Assembly (NCBI GenBank): GCA_037893225.1
Contig: JAZGUH010000627.1
Span: 992,001 to 1,056,000, forward strand
Length of the DNA stretch: 64,000 nt
Origin: Hippasteria phrygiana
Taxonomy: Eukaryota; Echinodermata; Asteroidea; Valvatida; Goniasteridae
Direction: 5' to 3'
Each line of letters opens with the position of its first letter. Within the stretch, counting starts at the first letter, position 1. Below, in pieces: positions 9,501 through 20,568 of this stretch. The notes below the pieces were generated by a model. The model saw nothing but the letters and a program-made list of their open reading frames with translations. It ran no database searches and had not been told where the DNA came from. The position numbers and the translations under genes were made by a program.

Positions 9501-12500
9501 CAATTTATCAACGTAAAATTGGGGAAAACGTAAAAGAAAACTAAAACAGCAAGTGGAAAAAAGCGCAGAAGTGCGTGATGAAGCACCCTCACGCGAGGTT
9601 GAAGAATTGAAAGGGAAAATGTAAACTCTTGAACAAAAGTTGAAGAAGAAAACAAGAAACTCAGCAGAGGATTCGAGGAAAATGTAAAACACCATCTAGG
9701 AGTTGATAGGACATGTGAGGCACATCAACTTAAAACTTCTGCACTAGGACATATTGCAGCTACCTCAAGGACGGGGATAAAGATATCTTAAAAAATTGGG
9801 ACAAACATACATGTAGGCATCCAAAGGTTTTGTTGGGGTTCCTGAGGTACAAGTTCTGCTTGTACGAAATAGTCCTTGTAAAAGGAGCCAGATGATTGAA
9901 AGGTAGAACAATTCATACTATCTTGCAGTATGTTTCCTTCAACTTTAACCACCGGTTCACAGTCAAGCTCTGGTAGGACTACTCCCTCAGAGGCAGCTTC
10001 TTAATTGGATGATGTTGCTACTCGGCGCACTCAGAATAAAGCAAAAGAGAAAAAGAGAATGCAACAGCATCCCAAGCATGCAGCAGGCTTGAAAGTTTGC
10101 ACTCAGTTCTCATCAAGGAAAACAATAAGTGGGTTGCGCAGCCATAGACCATGTGGGTTTTTTCTTTAAAAACCCTAGAAAAAGAAACGGGCAAAAGTTG
10201 TTGGGAACACAACAACCAATGAAATCTTCAACATAAGTTCCTGACTGATATGGGTTTGGTTCTTTCCATAGCGAAGGGGGGGGGGGGGGGGTGCACTGCT
10301 CATTTTGTAACAAACATGATGGTAAAAAGCTTCAGTGATTCATTATGACTGCATATTTAAAAGTGTTAAAATTTCCCTAAATTCTAAATGTCAAGGACAG
10401 TCACTCTGTAAATCACTCAACTTAATGGGAATATTCGAAGGTGGAAAGATGATAGGATCAACATTGGAGCAGCATGCAGCATTCAATCCTGTTGTTGAAG
10501 AACTTCTGGAGATCACTGGGGCATCTGAAGGTTGCAGCTCACAAAAATTCAAGGTTCATCACAAAATCAGAGAACATCACCTTTCGTGTATGCTTTGTGA
10601 AGGTTAAATAAATGTTAATTTCCTCCTATTTACTTTTCACATTTTTCATCACAGAAAAACTTCTGGGGGAAAAACAAATATTTAACACAAAATGAACTGG
10701 TTTTAGAATTTGAGTCAAGCTAATTTTTTTTTGTATATCATACAATTGACTTGAAATTGTAAAGGTAACCAAAATTGTACCCTTCTAGAAAAATTAAGGG
10801 TTCATCACAAAAAGCATGCCAGCACATGTTTTTTTTTCTTCTTTTGGGTTTACTTTAAAATGTTTCATTTTACACAAAAAGGTCTTGAAAATGTATGCGA
10901 TATGCTACTTGGGTAATAGTCATGAAAGTCAATGGTATTGCAGTCTGGTCAAGTGGATTACATGATTCTTCACAAGGATCTCTTCTCATTGGTGGGTCAG
11001 ATCTTTGAGTCTAAACAAGACACGGTTGTGATGAGAGGATCTATGACAGCATCTACCCAGAGATCAATATTCTATCCGAGTCCACATCAAAACAACTGCA
11101 ACATGAAAACAGTGGCATAACTTGGGTTGAACATGGGGGGTGAACAATTTTTCAGGGAGGGGGGGACTGAAGCCAACGATGTAATTGTTTTTATTCAAGA
11201 TTTGAAATGGGGGAGAGTAAGAGGCGCGTCCCCGATGCATGCCATATAGTTATGCCACTGTATTAAGCGCATATTGTACTTCTAACAGCCGCAATTTTTT
11301 GTCGAGTGCCAATTCTTCATCAAGTAATCAGACGGCGTATGATGACTGGCCGTCTTTCTTAAGCATCCCCCAAAGGCGGTCATCCATGTGGTACTTTTGA
11401 AGAAAAACAATCAAGTAACCAGCAGTGGCGTAGCTAAGGGGGTTGGGGTGGGGTGGGGGTGGGTTGGGGGGGGTTGGGGGATGGGGGTGGGTTGGGGGTG
11501 GGGTGGGGGGTGCCCCCCTACACCTCAACATTTCGCAAATGCAGAAAATAGTAGCATAATCAAGAAAAATAACTGAGCACCCCCTACTGTAACATCCGCC
11601 CCCCCCCCCCCCCCCCCCACCCCCCCCTGCCCATATGGATGGAGAGAGCCCTGGCTACGCTGCTGGTAACCAGATGACTTAGGACCAGAAGCCTTTCTTC
11701 GGCACTGTTTGATGGTGATCACCGCTGTTTAATCAGAAAAGAGCACTACTTCTCTTTGATGGCAAGCTGTGCAGTCTGCTTCAGTGAACAGGAATGGTAA
11801 AGAAATCATAATTGGGCCGAATGGGGGTCATTTATTACTTATCTGAAGAAAAAAAATAAAGTTTTCTTACTTGGATTTCAGGTACTATGCATATATTGTG
11901 GAAGCCTGGGTAATCAGGATCTATGGGTGGGCGAAGAAATTAATCCACGGGTCGATCTAGTTTTAGCTGAAAAGGGGAGAAAACTCGGGGGAGGAGACTT
12001 AATATTATATGCACCACTTGTCCGCATAATATTTAACCTGCTTCCTTGAGTTGCATCAAATAGGTAATTTAGTAGCATGTCTGCCCAGTGATGTGCATGC
12101 CCTCTTCCATAACCACCGTACCCCCCCCCCCCCCCCACCAATGTCGGATCTGCCCAGGTGATAGATATTTAAACAGAAAATTTTTACTTTAATAACCCCA
12201 CAGTAAAACCTTCGAAAATAACTCCTTGATAAAAACTATAAAAATATGTGGCTCAGCCTGTTATTTCAATGTTTATGTCGGCAAAATCTGTACAAATTAG
12301 GCAGAAATTGGCATGTATGTGAGCACTTTGAGTGGCCATACACTGCCAACTTAAGAACATCTACATGTAGCACAACACAAATAACAAAAACTTTCTTTCA
12401 CTATATTGCACAAAAAATTCCCAACTAAGTTCTCAAATTTAAAGGTTGTGCCAAGTGTTTAATACAATTGTGAACACGATGGATGATTATTTTCAAAAAT

Positions 12501-15500
12501 TTGCTTTTCCTGACCGATTTTGGTAGGGTGTATTAAAGTAAAATCTTTCCGTTTAGTGTTTATAGAAATACGTGTAGAATTCATCGTGCATGAGTACATG
12601 TGTAGTACATGATGTGCTCACTACGTTATTATTGTGCATGCTCTTGCCACCACCAAGCCTACTTACAATCTCGAAATTATGCTGATTGTAACACCCATCA
12701 GCATGTTGATGAACGCTGGAATAAATCTACTTCCCGTCCTTTTAACCGCAAACACGACAAATCTGTGAATACATTCATTTTCCACGTCCAAAACACCCAC
12801 AGAATCGACGCTGATTTCCCGCACGCAAAATGTTGCCACGTCAGCCATTTTTAAATACCCACTGAACGTCAGCACGTGCGACTACGCACAGAAATCACCA
12901 GGATTCAGTGTAAAAATCTTCATTTTAAAAATATTGGCCAGGCAAGGATGGACTTGGCCAAAGTGTTATGCAGAGTTTAGAAGTTCAGCTAAGTCTTACA
13001 AGTATAATTGAAGTGAGTATTGAAGCCGTTCGTCGAAAAAGAAGAGATTTGTTGCACGACAGCTGTTCTCTATCTCGGGAAAATCCAGGGCTTGGGTCAT
13101 GCATATTTGACCTTGGCATAAACAACGGAGTCGTGTGACCAGAAGACGCGGAGTAATAAGCCCAATCACTTGGGGGTTGTTGACGAAGAGTTCCTCCACA
13201 CACAAAAAATAGATTTTGACCCCAAATATCCTTGGATCTGGTCCATCGAAGACATTTTGGGGAGGGGTAAATATCGATGACGTCATCACTTAGCCGAAAG
13301 AAAGTCAGCAGATGCAATTTCTGTGACGAAAATTATTTTTTAGTGGCCACCCACGCCAGCTGTTTTCCTCATAATGGTGCGATAGACGAAGGTTGAAAGG
13401 TCACGTACAAGAGAGGGATTGTTGAGTATTGAGCTATTTCAGTAGTTTTGGTGAAAAAGGCGGAAATTTGTGTACGCCCAATATTTCTTTTTAATAAGTA
13501 ATTTTCGTAACTTATAATTCTATTATCTGAAGGCCGATTTTCACTATTTTTGGAGGGTAGAGTTCTGAACTTATGCATATGCATTGCATAAATTTCCCGG
13601 ATGTAGGGTGTTCCCCGTGAGGAGAAATCCATTCATGAATTTCGTTATGTGTTTTTGGAAATCCGAGTCGGTTACATGTAAACAACAAATAAAAGGGCGC
13701 CCTCTGTTGGTTTGTACAGTCTAGTTAAATATTGCAGCGCGAAATACAAACGTGCGAGCCGTGCCAAGTGTAACATAAACAATAGGCAAACAATGGATAT
13801 GTGCAGGAATGTGCATATAGACAACCGGCCAGGTGGTCTTTTTCTATCTGTGGCTATGGCCGTCATCCGTATTCAAGATTAGCCAGTTACAAGTGACATC
13901 ACACGGCATTTGAACTGGTGACCTATCTTGTAAAATCTGTCCATGCTAAGGAAGTTTTCTTTAAGCAGCTATACAATATTGGCTCAAGCTGACTGCAAAT
14001 TTATACATTTTGTACCCGAGAAAGCTTCTTGTTTTTGCAAACTGCTTTATTAGTGTGTTTTTGTGTGTCATTTCACCAAGCTGATTCACTAACCAATTTT
14101 GGACTCTGAGAATCTGAACTTGACTTTCATAATCTGATACATGTACAAGTGGCATTGGAAATATTGCTTTGTAACTTTGTCCAACTGATCTTGTGAAGCG
14201 CTCGCTTCACACTACCGATATTCATCGGGTATGTGCAAAAATAACCCCAAAAAAGACATTGAATGATCTTTTTCTTTCCACACTTTTGTTTTCTTCCAGA
14301 GAAAATACAAGATTGAAACGGAGGTCGAGAACTGGATCCAGAAGTATGACACGGACATGGGTGAACGACAGGTACGTGAATTGGCACACAGTGGGTGGGG
14401 ACTGTGGGTAGGAGGATGGAAGTGCGTGAGAAGTCCCTGATTCTCGTATAAAACTGCTTACAAAGTCAATGTTAGGGTGAATGGCAATTTGCATATGAGC
14501 AAACGTATGAATGGCTCGCTGTATTGTAAAAGTTGCATTTTAAGGAAAATGGAAGATGCTCTTGGAAAATCCTGCACTTTTGCTTTTGACCTAGAAGTTT
14601 GCACAGTCCCTTGGTGCATCTGTATGCCCCAAATTATTCATACCCATGCCAAATTCGGGGTATTGTGAATCATTTTATATATTATTTCTACTTTTATGCT
14701 ATTGATGTGAAACCAAAATATATGTCATTAAGTAGAGCCTAATTTCCACCAATCCAGCTTTTATGTATGAGAGAAAAGCAAACTACCAGATTGTTCATGG
14801 GGTATGAATAATTTGGGGCATAACTGTATCTGGCAATGAGTGCTGGTTTTTTTTTTCTAGTGGCAGTAAAAAGTAATACTAAGCTACAATATTCTTTGAT
14901 GATGCTTGACTACTTTTTCCTACATTGTCCAAATTTTGTTTACCTCGCTCCTACTTTTCTTACTTTTTTCTTGAAATTTCTGCGTTTTCTTACTTTTTTT
15001 TGTCCCACAACTCCGAAAAATGAAATCTCATAGAGTATTTTATAACAGTGTTACACACTGCCATTTGAAAAATCATGCAATTAAGGGGCTTGGGTGCATG
15101 AGTACTGCAACTTTACTTCCACGACCTGCTGTGAGTACAGAACAAGCCAAATGAGGCTTTTGATGCCGTGGACATTGACCACAGTTGTAGTTGAGTCCCT
15201 ACAAGTCCTTTCACAAGTCCTTTTGCAAGTCCAGTCAGAAGTCCTTTCATAAAGCCAGTCACAAGTAACTGGATGAACAATGACAAAGGAATGCCTCTCT
15301 CAAAGCTCATTTGAATAGCTTGTGATTGGAATTAGGACTGGAGGGCTTGTGATGGACTTGCAGGGACTTGTGATGGACTCGACTACATTCCTGACATTGA
15401 CGAACATCAGCTAAACCTACTCCTGAAAGCCTGCACAAGTCCTACTTTTATACTGATTTTATCCTCCAAAGTCCTACTTTTGTCCTGTTTTTTATTTATT

Positions 15501-15893
15501 TTGATCCTGCTATTCTTTTTTCACATGGGTCTGCTTAAGCCTGCGTTAGCAACATTTGACAGGCTCAGAATATCGAGTAATAATTTGCATTCCTTTCAAC
15601 AGGACGAATATGAGGACTTGGACACTGTCTACACCGAGGAGAAAGCTCAGCTCAACGAGCTGGAGGAACGCTACACCACCCTGGAGGCGGAGTACACCAC
15701 CATCATGGAGGAGAAACGCATCGCCAAGGAGAAGAAAGATCGGGAAGAGAGGGAGCTGGCTCTGATGATCAAGGGCGCCACCGTCATCCAGGCTTTCTGG
15801 AGGTCCTACAAGTGCCGCAAGGCGCTCAAGGCCAAGAAGAAGAAGGGCAAGAAGGGGAAAAAGGGAAAGAAAGGAAAGAAAGGAAAGAAGTAG
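5704..15893 (+). CDS. IQCD: Dynein regulatory complex protein 10 (IQ domain-containing protein D)
   Basis: Four exons, all phase 0 (5704-6570, 8443-8676, 14300-14371, 15603-15893), give 487 residues against about 450 in human. The N-terminal half has [20 protein letters not shown] and [12 protein letters not shown], then [16 protein letters not shown]; these are hallmark segments of DRC10. The middle is coiled coil ([20 protein letters not shown]), followed by [19 protein letters not shown]. Near the C-terminus an IQ motif ([11 protein letters not shown], residues ~453-463) fits IQxxxRxxxxR and may bind calmodulin; a Lys/Gly-rich tail closes the protein. DRC10 is a subunit of the nexin-dynein regulatory complex that links doublets and regulates motility in cilia and flagella. 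The gene is divergent from TPC1. Identification is by remembered family sequence and is strong. Confidence 0.93.
7828..8031 (-). mobile_element. hAT-like MITE family M1, copy 2, with 8-bp target duplication
   Basis: The same element as 3361-3574 in inverted orientation, slightly shorter. GAAAGTAT flanks it directly (7820-7827 and 8032-8039): an 8-bp target duplication, as made by hAT (or P/Merlin-type) transposases. It sits in intron 1 of DRC10. The rest of that intron (6571-7827, 8032-8442) shows a palindromic CAGAATCTGACA/TGTCAGATTCTG pair near 6832-6895 and a C-run near 8271, with no exon. Confidence 0.85.
8443..8676 (+). CDS. IQCD: DRC10 coding exon 2 (coiled coil)
   Basis: Acceptor TTACCCTCAG|ATC, donor AAG|GTGAGA, 78 codons, phase 0-0. 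It codes [20 protein letters not shown], then an ESELALRK ending; heptad-like charged sequence typical of the DRC10 coiled coil. Confidence 0.93.
9303..10607 (+). pseudogene. Possible decayed coding remnants in DRC10 intron 2
   Basis: Two patches look protein-like but are not in one frame: about 9370-9533 (reads [19 protein letters not shown], a Cys-pair segment followed by basic residues) and about 10438-10607 (reads [20 protein letters not shown], ending CMLCEG). Stops and frame changes separate them. They could be remains of a processed gene or a transposase. I do not recognise the family. Confidence 0.25.
11110..11260. mobile_element. Short hAT-type inverted-repeat element
   Basis: Ends CAGTGGCATAACTTGG and ATAGTTATGCCACTG form terminal inverted repeats that begin with CAG, as hAT elements do. 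It is 151 bp long. No 8-bp duplication was seen, so it is either old or only similar to the element at 11423. Confidence 0.55.
11423..11665. mobile_element. hAT MITE family M2, copy 1, with G-run and C-run arms
   Basis: GTAACCAG is repeated directly at 11415-11422 and 11666-11673 (8-bp duplication). The element starts CAGTGGCGTAGCTA and ends TGGCTACGCTGCTG, CAG-type inverted ends of hAT elements. The left half is a run of G4-G7 blocks and the right half a run of C's, so one strand could form G-quadruplexes or a long G:C hairpin. The central part (about 11528-11600) is related to 51700-51780. Confidence 0.8.
12437..12552 (-). repeat. Dispersed repeat family R3, copy 2 of 2
   Basis: Inverted match to 3240-3357 over the whole length, including TTAAAGGTTGTGCCAAGTG and ACCGATTTTGGT. 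It lies in DRC10 intron 2. Confidence 0.7.
13787..13880 (+). repeat. Dispersed repeat family R1, copy 2 of 3 (core only)
   Basis: Shares ATGTGCAGGAATGTGCATAT, ACAACCGGCCAGGTGGTCTT and GGCTATGGCCGTC with copies at 186-365 (inverted) and 55320-55490. Confidence 0.7.
14300..14371 (+). CDS. IQCD: DRC10 coding exon 3 (24 codons)
   Basis: Acceptor TTTTCTTCCAG|AGA, donor CAG|GTACGT, phase 0-0. It codes [17 protein letters not shown] and TDMGERQ, the most conserved short block shared by DRC10 and its relative DRC9. Confidence 0.93.
15160..15480. repeat. AAGTCC-rich inverted simple repeat in DRC10 intron 3
   Basis: The left part repeats CAAGTCCTTT-like words (15196-15260) and the right part repeats GGACTTG/GGGACTTGTGATGGACT (15330-15380) in the opposite sense, giving a loose foldback. 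It has no coding capacity. The rest of intron 3 (14372-15160) shows nothing recognisable. Confidence 0.5.
15603..15893 (+). CDS. IQCD: DRC10 coding exon 4 (coiled coil, IQ motif, Lys/Gly tail)
   Basis: Acceptor TCCTTTCAACAG|GAC, 96 codons plus TAG. It has a continuous coiled coil ([18 protein letters not shown]), the IQ motif and a KKGKKGK tail. The stop is at 15891-15893. A weak ATTAAA polyadenylation-type hexamer lies at 16099-16104. Confidence 0.92.
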   Translation, partial: DEYEDLDTVYTEEKAQLNELEERYTTLEAEYTTIMEEKRIAKEKKDREERELALMIKGATVIQAFWRSYKCRKALKAKKKKGKKGKKGKKGKKGKK

Positions 15894-16679
15894 TGAAATG
15901 ATCTAGTCTTTTTTTTTGGTCTGTGTTTTGGAACTTTTCTATCCATCAGTCAAGTTTCACTCCTTGACTGATTTGATTCCTTAGTAACGAGCGTCAACCG
16001 TCAGTAGAGTGTAAAGTTACAAAGGATTTTCTTATTTAAATTTTTTATTTTCCCCGACTTAAAATATAAATTTAAATTTAAAATAGATCCAATCAGGCAT
16101 TAAAGATGCTGTTCTTTCAAGTGCAAAGGGTTGCTACAACAGTGGCCTTGAAAAGGGTTATCATATTACATGAATCTGCCCAGAAAGGACTGCCAGCTAT
16201 CTCTTCCAGAATTTGAGTTGGTCGGACAGAACAAAGAATCAAGTTTTTTTTTTTTTTTTTTACTGGCAACGGTCAACACATCACTTTTGTATAGTAAGAG
16301 TATATTTACTCCTGCATGGAATGGCCAAACACTTTCATCTTCCACAAGTTCCCAAGTTTATAGGGTGATGCCAGCTCTTTTAGTCAGAATTTATATCTAT
16401 TGACCAAAAAATGCCAGATTTAATATTCCCAGGTTTGTGACCCACTGACAAATTGCGTTATTTTGTTGAAACAAAAGCATTTGTGAATTAGCGTACATGT
16501 GATTTGTCACTTGGTGAAATGGCGACGACTTGTTTGGCTCAGTACCAACGTCTCAAAAGTCATGCATGATTAATCATCCCTTCCCTAGTCCTGCTCCAGG
16601 GCTACGTTTGAAAGTATGTTGGTTAATTTGACCTGGAGACACAGCCATCAGGTGGTTCAGGGATTATCAGTGTTGTGCC

Positions 16680-16945
16680 AAAGTCATTTTTTCTCAAGTC
16701 AAGTCAAGTCGCAAGTAAGATTTTCCCAAGTCAAGTCAAGTCCCAAGTCAATTTTTTTTCAAGTCAAGTACCATGTCTCAAGTCAATTGTTAAACATAGT
16801 AAATTAAGATTGCAATGGCAAATGACTACGCATAGATTCTCCATGCATACGTACTAAGTCATTTTTCTAAGTCAAGTCTCAAGTCAAAAGATTGCGACTC
16901 GAGTCTGACTCGAGTCCGAGTCAGCAAGTCAAGTCAACAAGACTG
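16680..16945 (+). repeat. CAAGT/AAGTC simple-repeat tract
   Basis: Repeated CAAGTCAAGTC words, then CGAGTCTGACTCGAGTCCGA, interrupted at 16790-16860 by unrelated sequence. It is a degenerate microsatellite in the region downstream of DRC10. Confidence 0.75.
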
Positions 16946-16959
16946 GGGATTATGGTTAA

Positions 16960-17185
16960 TCATTTCAGGATTTTTTGTCGGGATTTCAGAATTTTTTAAG
17001 ATTCTCTTTTGCAATCTGGAATTCCTGAGGTGTTGTCCTAAAGGTGTTTTTACCTGTAAAAGTGGATATAGATCAATAAAAATGGAGATATTTTAAGGGG
17101 GTGCCTTTAGGCAAATACAAACTATATGTGTTGATCTGGGGTCCTCATGGATTTTTCATTTTTGGCCAGTCTCGCCCCTGGGTAT
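16960..17185 (+). repeat. Dispersed repeat family R2, copy 2 of 2
   Basis: Inverted counterpart of 1893-2105, with the GCAATCTGGAATTCCTGAGG and TGCCTTTAGGCAAATACAAA landmarks. It directly follows the AAGTC tract. Confidence 0.75.
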
Positions 17186-17664
17186 GGGGCTTCCAGACAA
17201 GGGATTGATTACCAGTGTAATACAAAATGTACTGCAGGCCCGACCGGATTATTTGTAATTTTTTCCCCAAGGGGAACTGGAGGGTTTTAATGAATGTATA
17301 TGTTGACCATAAGTGGAGTGTAAAGATGCAAGGGTTTATTTTCTTTGAATTTAAATGCTGAAAACTTTGCTTTCAATTTTTAAAAACTACTTCCGGTCGA
17401 CATCAGCTTAAAGTGAATTGCCATTGTTTCCAAGTTTAAATAGCAAATTACTGTGGCTATACATGTACATATTTCAGTAGGAAGCTATCATTATTGCCAT
17501 TTAATCGTTGAGAGTTTGTAAAATATGTATAAAACGAAATAATTATATAATGAAATAATTCAAATACAATTAGTCATACCTGTGCATGGGGGTGTGCATG
17601 TAATGCATTGTTAAAGTGAACAACCAAAATTCCCAATATCCCATTTTTAAATTGCTTTGCACAT

Positions 17665-18234
17665 TTAAAGGGACACATTGCCTTCAAATGTCATGAAATT
17701 TTGCTATTTGGAAATGTTCCTTATCTTTTATGAGAGTTGTTCATGCAAAAACACGTATAATGTGTTGTAATTAGTGAGTAGTGATTACAAAACAAAACAA
17801 TTGCCTCTGATCCCTGACATCTGACCCGCGAAACATAGATTTATGTCCAGTAGTAAATACCACCGTCTAATGCGCAAAATACGCTGTATGCAAGAGTCTT
17901 TAGATGATCGCCAGGTACCATTCTCTACCTCGCGACACATATCACCAGTGCTGCACGCCGTGCCACAGTACATCAAAATGGATTAACAGAACGTACTTCA
18001 ACCAGCTGCGACTGGAAATACGACTGGTGAACACGGTCCGCCATTTTGTGCAGTCAAAAATTTGGTTCTACAAAATGGTGGACCGTTATTTGTCACGAAA
18101 TTAAACAAAAACCACGCAATTTGAAGGGATAGTTATGTGAATCTTTATATTCTACTTTTAAAAAAGCTTCCCAACCATATCCATTTCAGTTTTATAGCCC
18201 AAATCGCAAAATCCAAAGCAATGTGTCCCTTTAA
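17665..18234. mobile_element. TTAA-flanked inverted-repeat element, 562 bp
   Basis: TTAA at 17665-17668 and 18231-18234 flank terminal inverted repeats AGGGACACATTGC / GCAATGTGTCCCT. Internally there is a second inverted pair (GTCCGCCATTTTGTGCAG / CCATTTTGTAGAACC-type). TTAA duplication points to piggyBac or Kolobok-type mobilisation. It is non-coding. Confidence 0.75.
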
Positions 18235-18552
18235 TGTACACTTGTACTCTTGAATTCTCATGTATTTTGTAAATCATGGTTGACTTGTATGAATAGCATT
18301 GTCCTGCCTGAGTTCTGTCTCTATTTCTAGCAGAGATTTTAACATTGTCGAGAATTTGTGTAAATAAAGTGCAAACAGTGCCTTACAATTTAAACCCCAA
18401 AAATGAGTTTCTGTAAGATTCATTTTTCATATTAAGCGTCCCTTCCCCCTTTTTTTCTTGTGTAGATCACAGTGCAGCTAGACTTGAATCAAAGCAAAGC
18501 TCTTGGGTGCACCAGACTAAATAGGCCCGGCTCATGCAATTGATAGATTGTG

Positions 18553-18945
18553 TAATTATGATAAGCTATCATAACCTGGGGCCCGGTTCTGTGCTTCAAC
18601 TTTTGTGAAGACTTGATACATTTTTACTTTAAAATTGGTCCTAGGCTGGCTTGGCAAGTGGAGGGATGCTTTATGAAAATGGAAGCTAGTCGGAGGTGGT
18701 ACTTTCTGGGGATAATTAGCAAAAATTCTCATCAACGGCTGACCTGCCAAAAATTGAATTTGACAGATTAAGATTCAAACTATAATTTTCAGTAGGGTCA
18801 CAAAAACTGAGAGACTTATGGATAAGGATGAAGTTAATGAATTGTACACAGGTCAATGAGAGTTTATTTAGTGTGGTGCACGGTAAGCGCTATCTAGGCT
18901 CCAATCCGGTAGGGTATGTAATTCCATTGCTGCCATTTACGCGTC
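18553..18945 (+). repeat. Left arm of the inverted repeat bounding the 27-kb repeat block
   Basis: Reverse complement of 44985-45665 with small differences. Shared words include ACTTTTGTGAAGACTTGATA, GGAGGGATGCTTTATGAAAA, ACTTTCTGGGGATAATTAGC, GTCACAAAAACTGAGAGACT, and the inner CGGTAAGCGCTATCT. The copy here lacks about 270 bp present in the right arm between the GTGCAC and GGTAAGCGC landmarks. Confidence 0.85.
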
Positions 18946-19575
18946 GCATTTGTGGCAGTGTTATACTTGGGTCCGCAGCCGTTTCCGCCGTCTACGGCGC
19001 ATAGTCGCGTCGGATAGTCGCGTCGTGCCGTCGCATAGTCGCGTCGTGCCGTCGGATAGTCGCGTCGTGCCGTCGGATAGTCGCGTTGTGCCGTCGCATA
19101 GTCACGTCGTGCCGTCGCGTCGTACCGTCGCATAGTTTTGTACTGTTTGTATAGGGCCGGCGGATAGTCGCGTCGCATAGTCGCGTCGTCGCATTGTCGC
19201 GTCGTGCGGTCGCATAGTCGCTTCGTGCCGTCGCATAGTCGCGTCGTGCCATCGCATAGTCGCATTGTCACATTGTTGATTTCGGGTCCTTAGCCGTTTA
19301 CGCCGAAAACCCTAAAAATCAACAATGCGACTGTGCGACAGCACGATGAGACGGCACGACGCGACTATGCGACGGCACAACGCGACTATATGCGACGGCA
19401 CGACGCGACTATCCGATGGCACGACGCGACTATGCGATGGCACGACACGACTATCCGACAGTACAACGCGACTATGCGCCGTTGACGGCGCAAACAGCTG
19501 CGGACCCAAGTAACACTGCCACATATGCGACGCGTAAATGGCAGCAATGGAATTCCATAGCAATGGAATTCCATA
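18919..19575. repeat. Palindrome made of 21-bp tandem repeats
   Basis: A left half (GCAGTGTTATACTTGGGTCC, then about 13 copies of a GTCGCATAGTCGCGTCGTGCC-like 21-mer written here as its first 20 bases GTCGCATAGTCGCGTCGTGC) is mirrored by a right half with the inverse repeats and GGACCCAAGTAACACTGCC. The loop is near 19275-19315. Outer ends ATTCCATTGCTGCCATTTAC / GTAAATGGCAGCAATGGAAT match, and an extra AGCAATGGAATTCCAT copy follows at the right. It looks like a foldback-type element; the reading frames through it (a seven-residue repeat) are a by-product of the 21-bp period. Confidence 0.8.
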
Positions 19576-19690
19576 CGTTTTATACTTCTCTGTTTTTTCT
19601 CTCGATATGTAGGCCTACCCAACCGGTGCCCGCCTGTACTCCAGAGGTGCCCGTTTTATTCTTTTCCCTATATACTTCTTCCTATACTTT
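19575..19690 (+). repeat. 70-bp minisatellite, block 0 (one to two diverged units)
   Basis: CCTACCCAACCGGTGCCCGC, then TGTACTCCAGAGGTGCCCG, is the satellite unit. The preceding GTTTTATACTTCTCT matches the diverged units downstream of LINE B. It therefore marks satellite sequence on the 5' side of LINE A. Confidence 0.7.
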
Positions 19691-20555
19691 ATACCCTCAA
19701 CCTCCCATACTTCCTCTCCCTCCCGCCCTTCAACTTCCAACTACATCTGGGGAACTCCTCCCACTGCCCCCTGTCTTTTCTTAGATATAGTTTCCAAACG
19801 CAAAATTACCGCTCCAACTCCTGTCTCACGCCAGACACCTTTCCTAGTACCGCTAAAAAAGCAGCCTCCCCTCCGAAAAGAATTATGAAAACCCGATCTG
19901 ACCTGCACATGCAGGTCGACCCCACCGTCTCTCCCTCCCTTTCCCCCTAAACCCTCCCCTCCATCCACACCCACATCCTCATCCCCAACACCCACACCAA
20001 AATCTCCTCCCCTTGCACTGATAAATCCCTTCCCCTCCCACTGCTAAATCCCCTCCTCTTCCCACTGTTAAATCCGCTCCTCCTCCCACCCGCAGTACAA
20101 AACCCTCCCCACCCCCGTCTGATTCCCCTAAACCCTCTACGTCACACGCTCCTCCCCATCCAACTACCCCGACATTGAAACCCACCCCTACCCCGGCCCC
20201 ATGCCCACTCCAACACCCACCCAGACCCCTCCGACGCCTATATGTCGATATCACCCTACAACGACCCTGACACTGACTCGACTATGTGGGAGGACTCTCA
20301 GTCTCAGACGGACGGCGACGATCCGTTCTTGGGGATCGAGTGTTCTCACCGCAAAGGGCCCGCTCTCTACAGTCAGCTTCTCGCATTCCTGTCTTCTGTC
20401 AAGGGCAAAAGGAGACCGTGCCTGTTGCCCGCAAATTTACCGGCAACTTGCCGGGTCTGGTGAAACAATTAAAACCCTTAATAAGACACCATCCGGACGT
20501 TCCAAAACGTTTGCAGCAGAGACTGGTGAAACTCGTAAGGACTCTACAGAAATAA
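19690..20555 (+). pseudogene. LINE A ORF1 remnant (C-terminal part)
   Basis: Pro/Ser/Thr-rich frames, then PDVPKRLQQRLVKLV near the end, match the C-terminal part of ORF1 in LINE B. The zinc-knuckle part is missing by truncation and the frame changes several times between 19900 and 20300. It is not functional. Confidence 0.75.
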
Positions 20556-20568
20556 ACCATCATTCATC

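Larger units (their letters stand above)
8677..14299 (+). other. DRC10 intron 2 (5.6 kb)
   Basis: Large intron with consensus ends (GTGAGA...TTCTTCCAG). Besides the elements listed separately it has a G-run near 10267-10285 and C-runs near 11598-11630 and 12120-12137. Around 13200-13290 (ACCCCAAATATCC, then TGACGTCATCACTT) it faintly resembles 45260-45300. No further exon was recognised. Confidence 0.6.

Noticed and set aside
18892..19513. ORFs with a repeating RRDYATA-like heptad on both strands
   Set aside because: The 21-bp repeat is a multiple of three, so it yields periodic peptides automatically; both strands of the palindrome give the same peptide.
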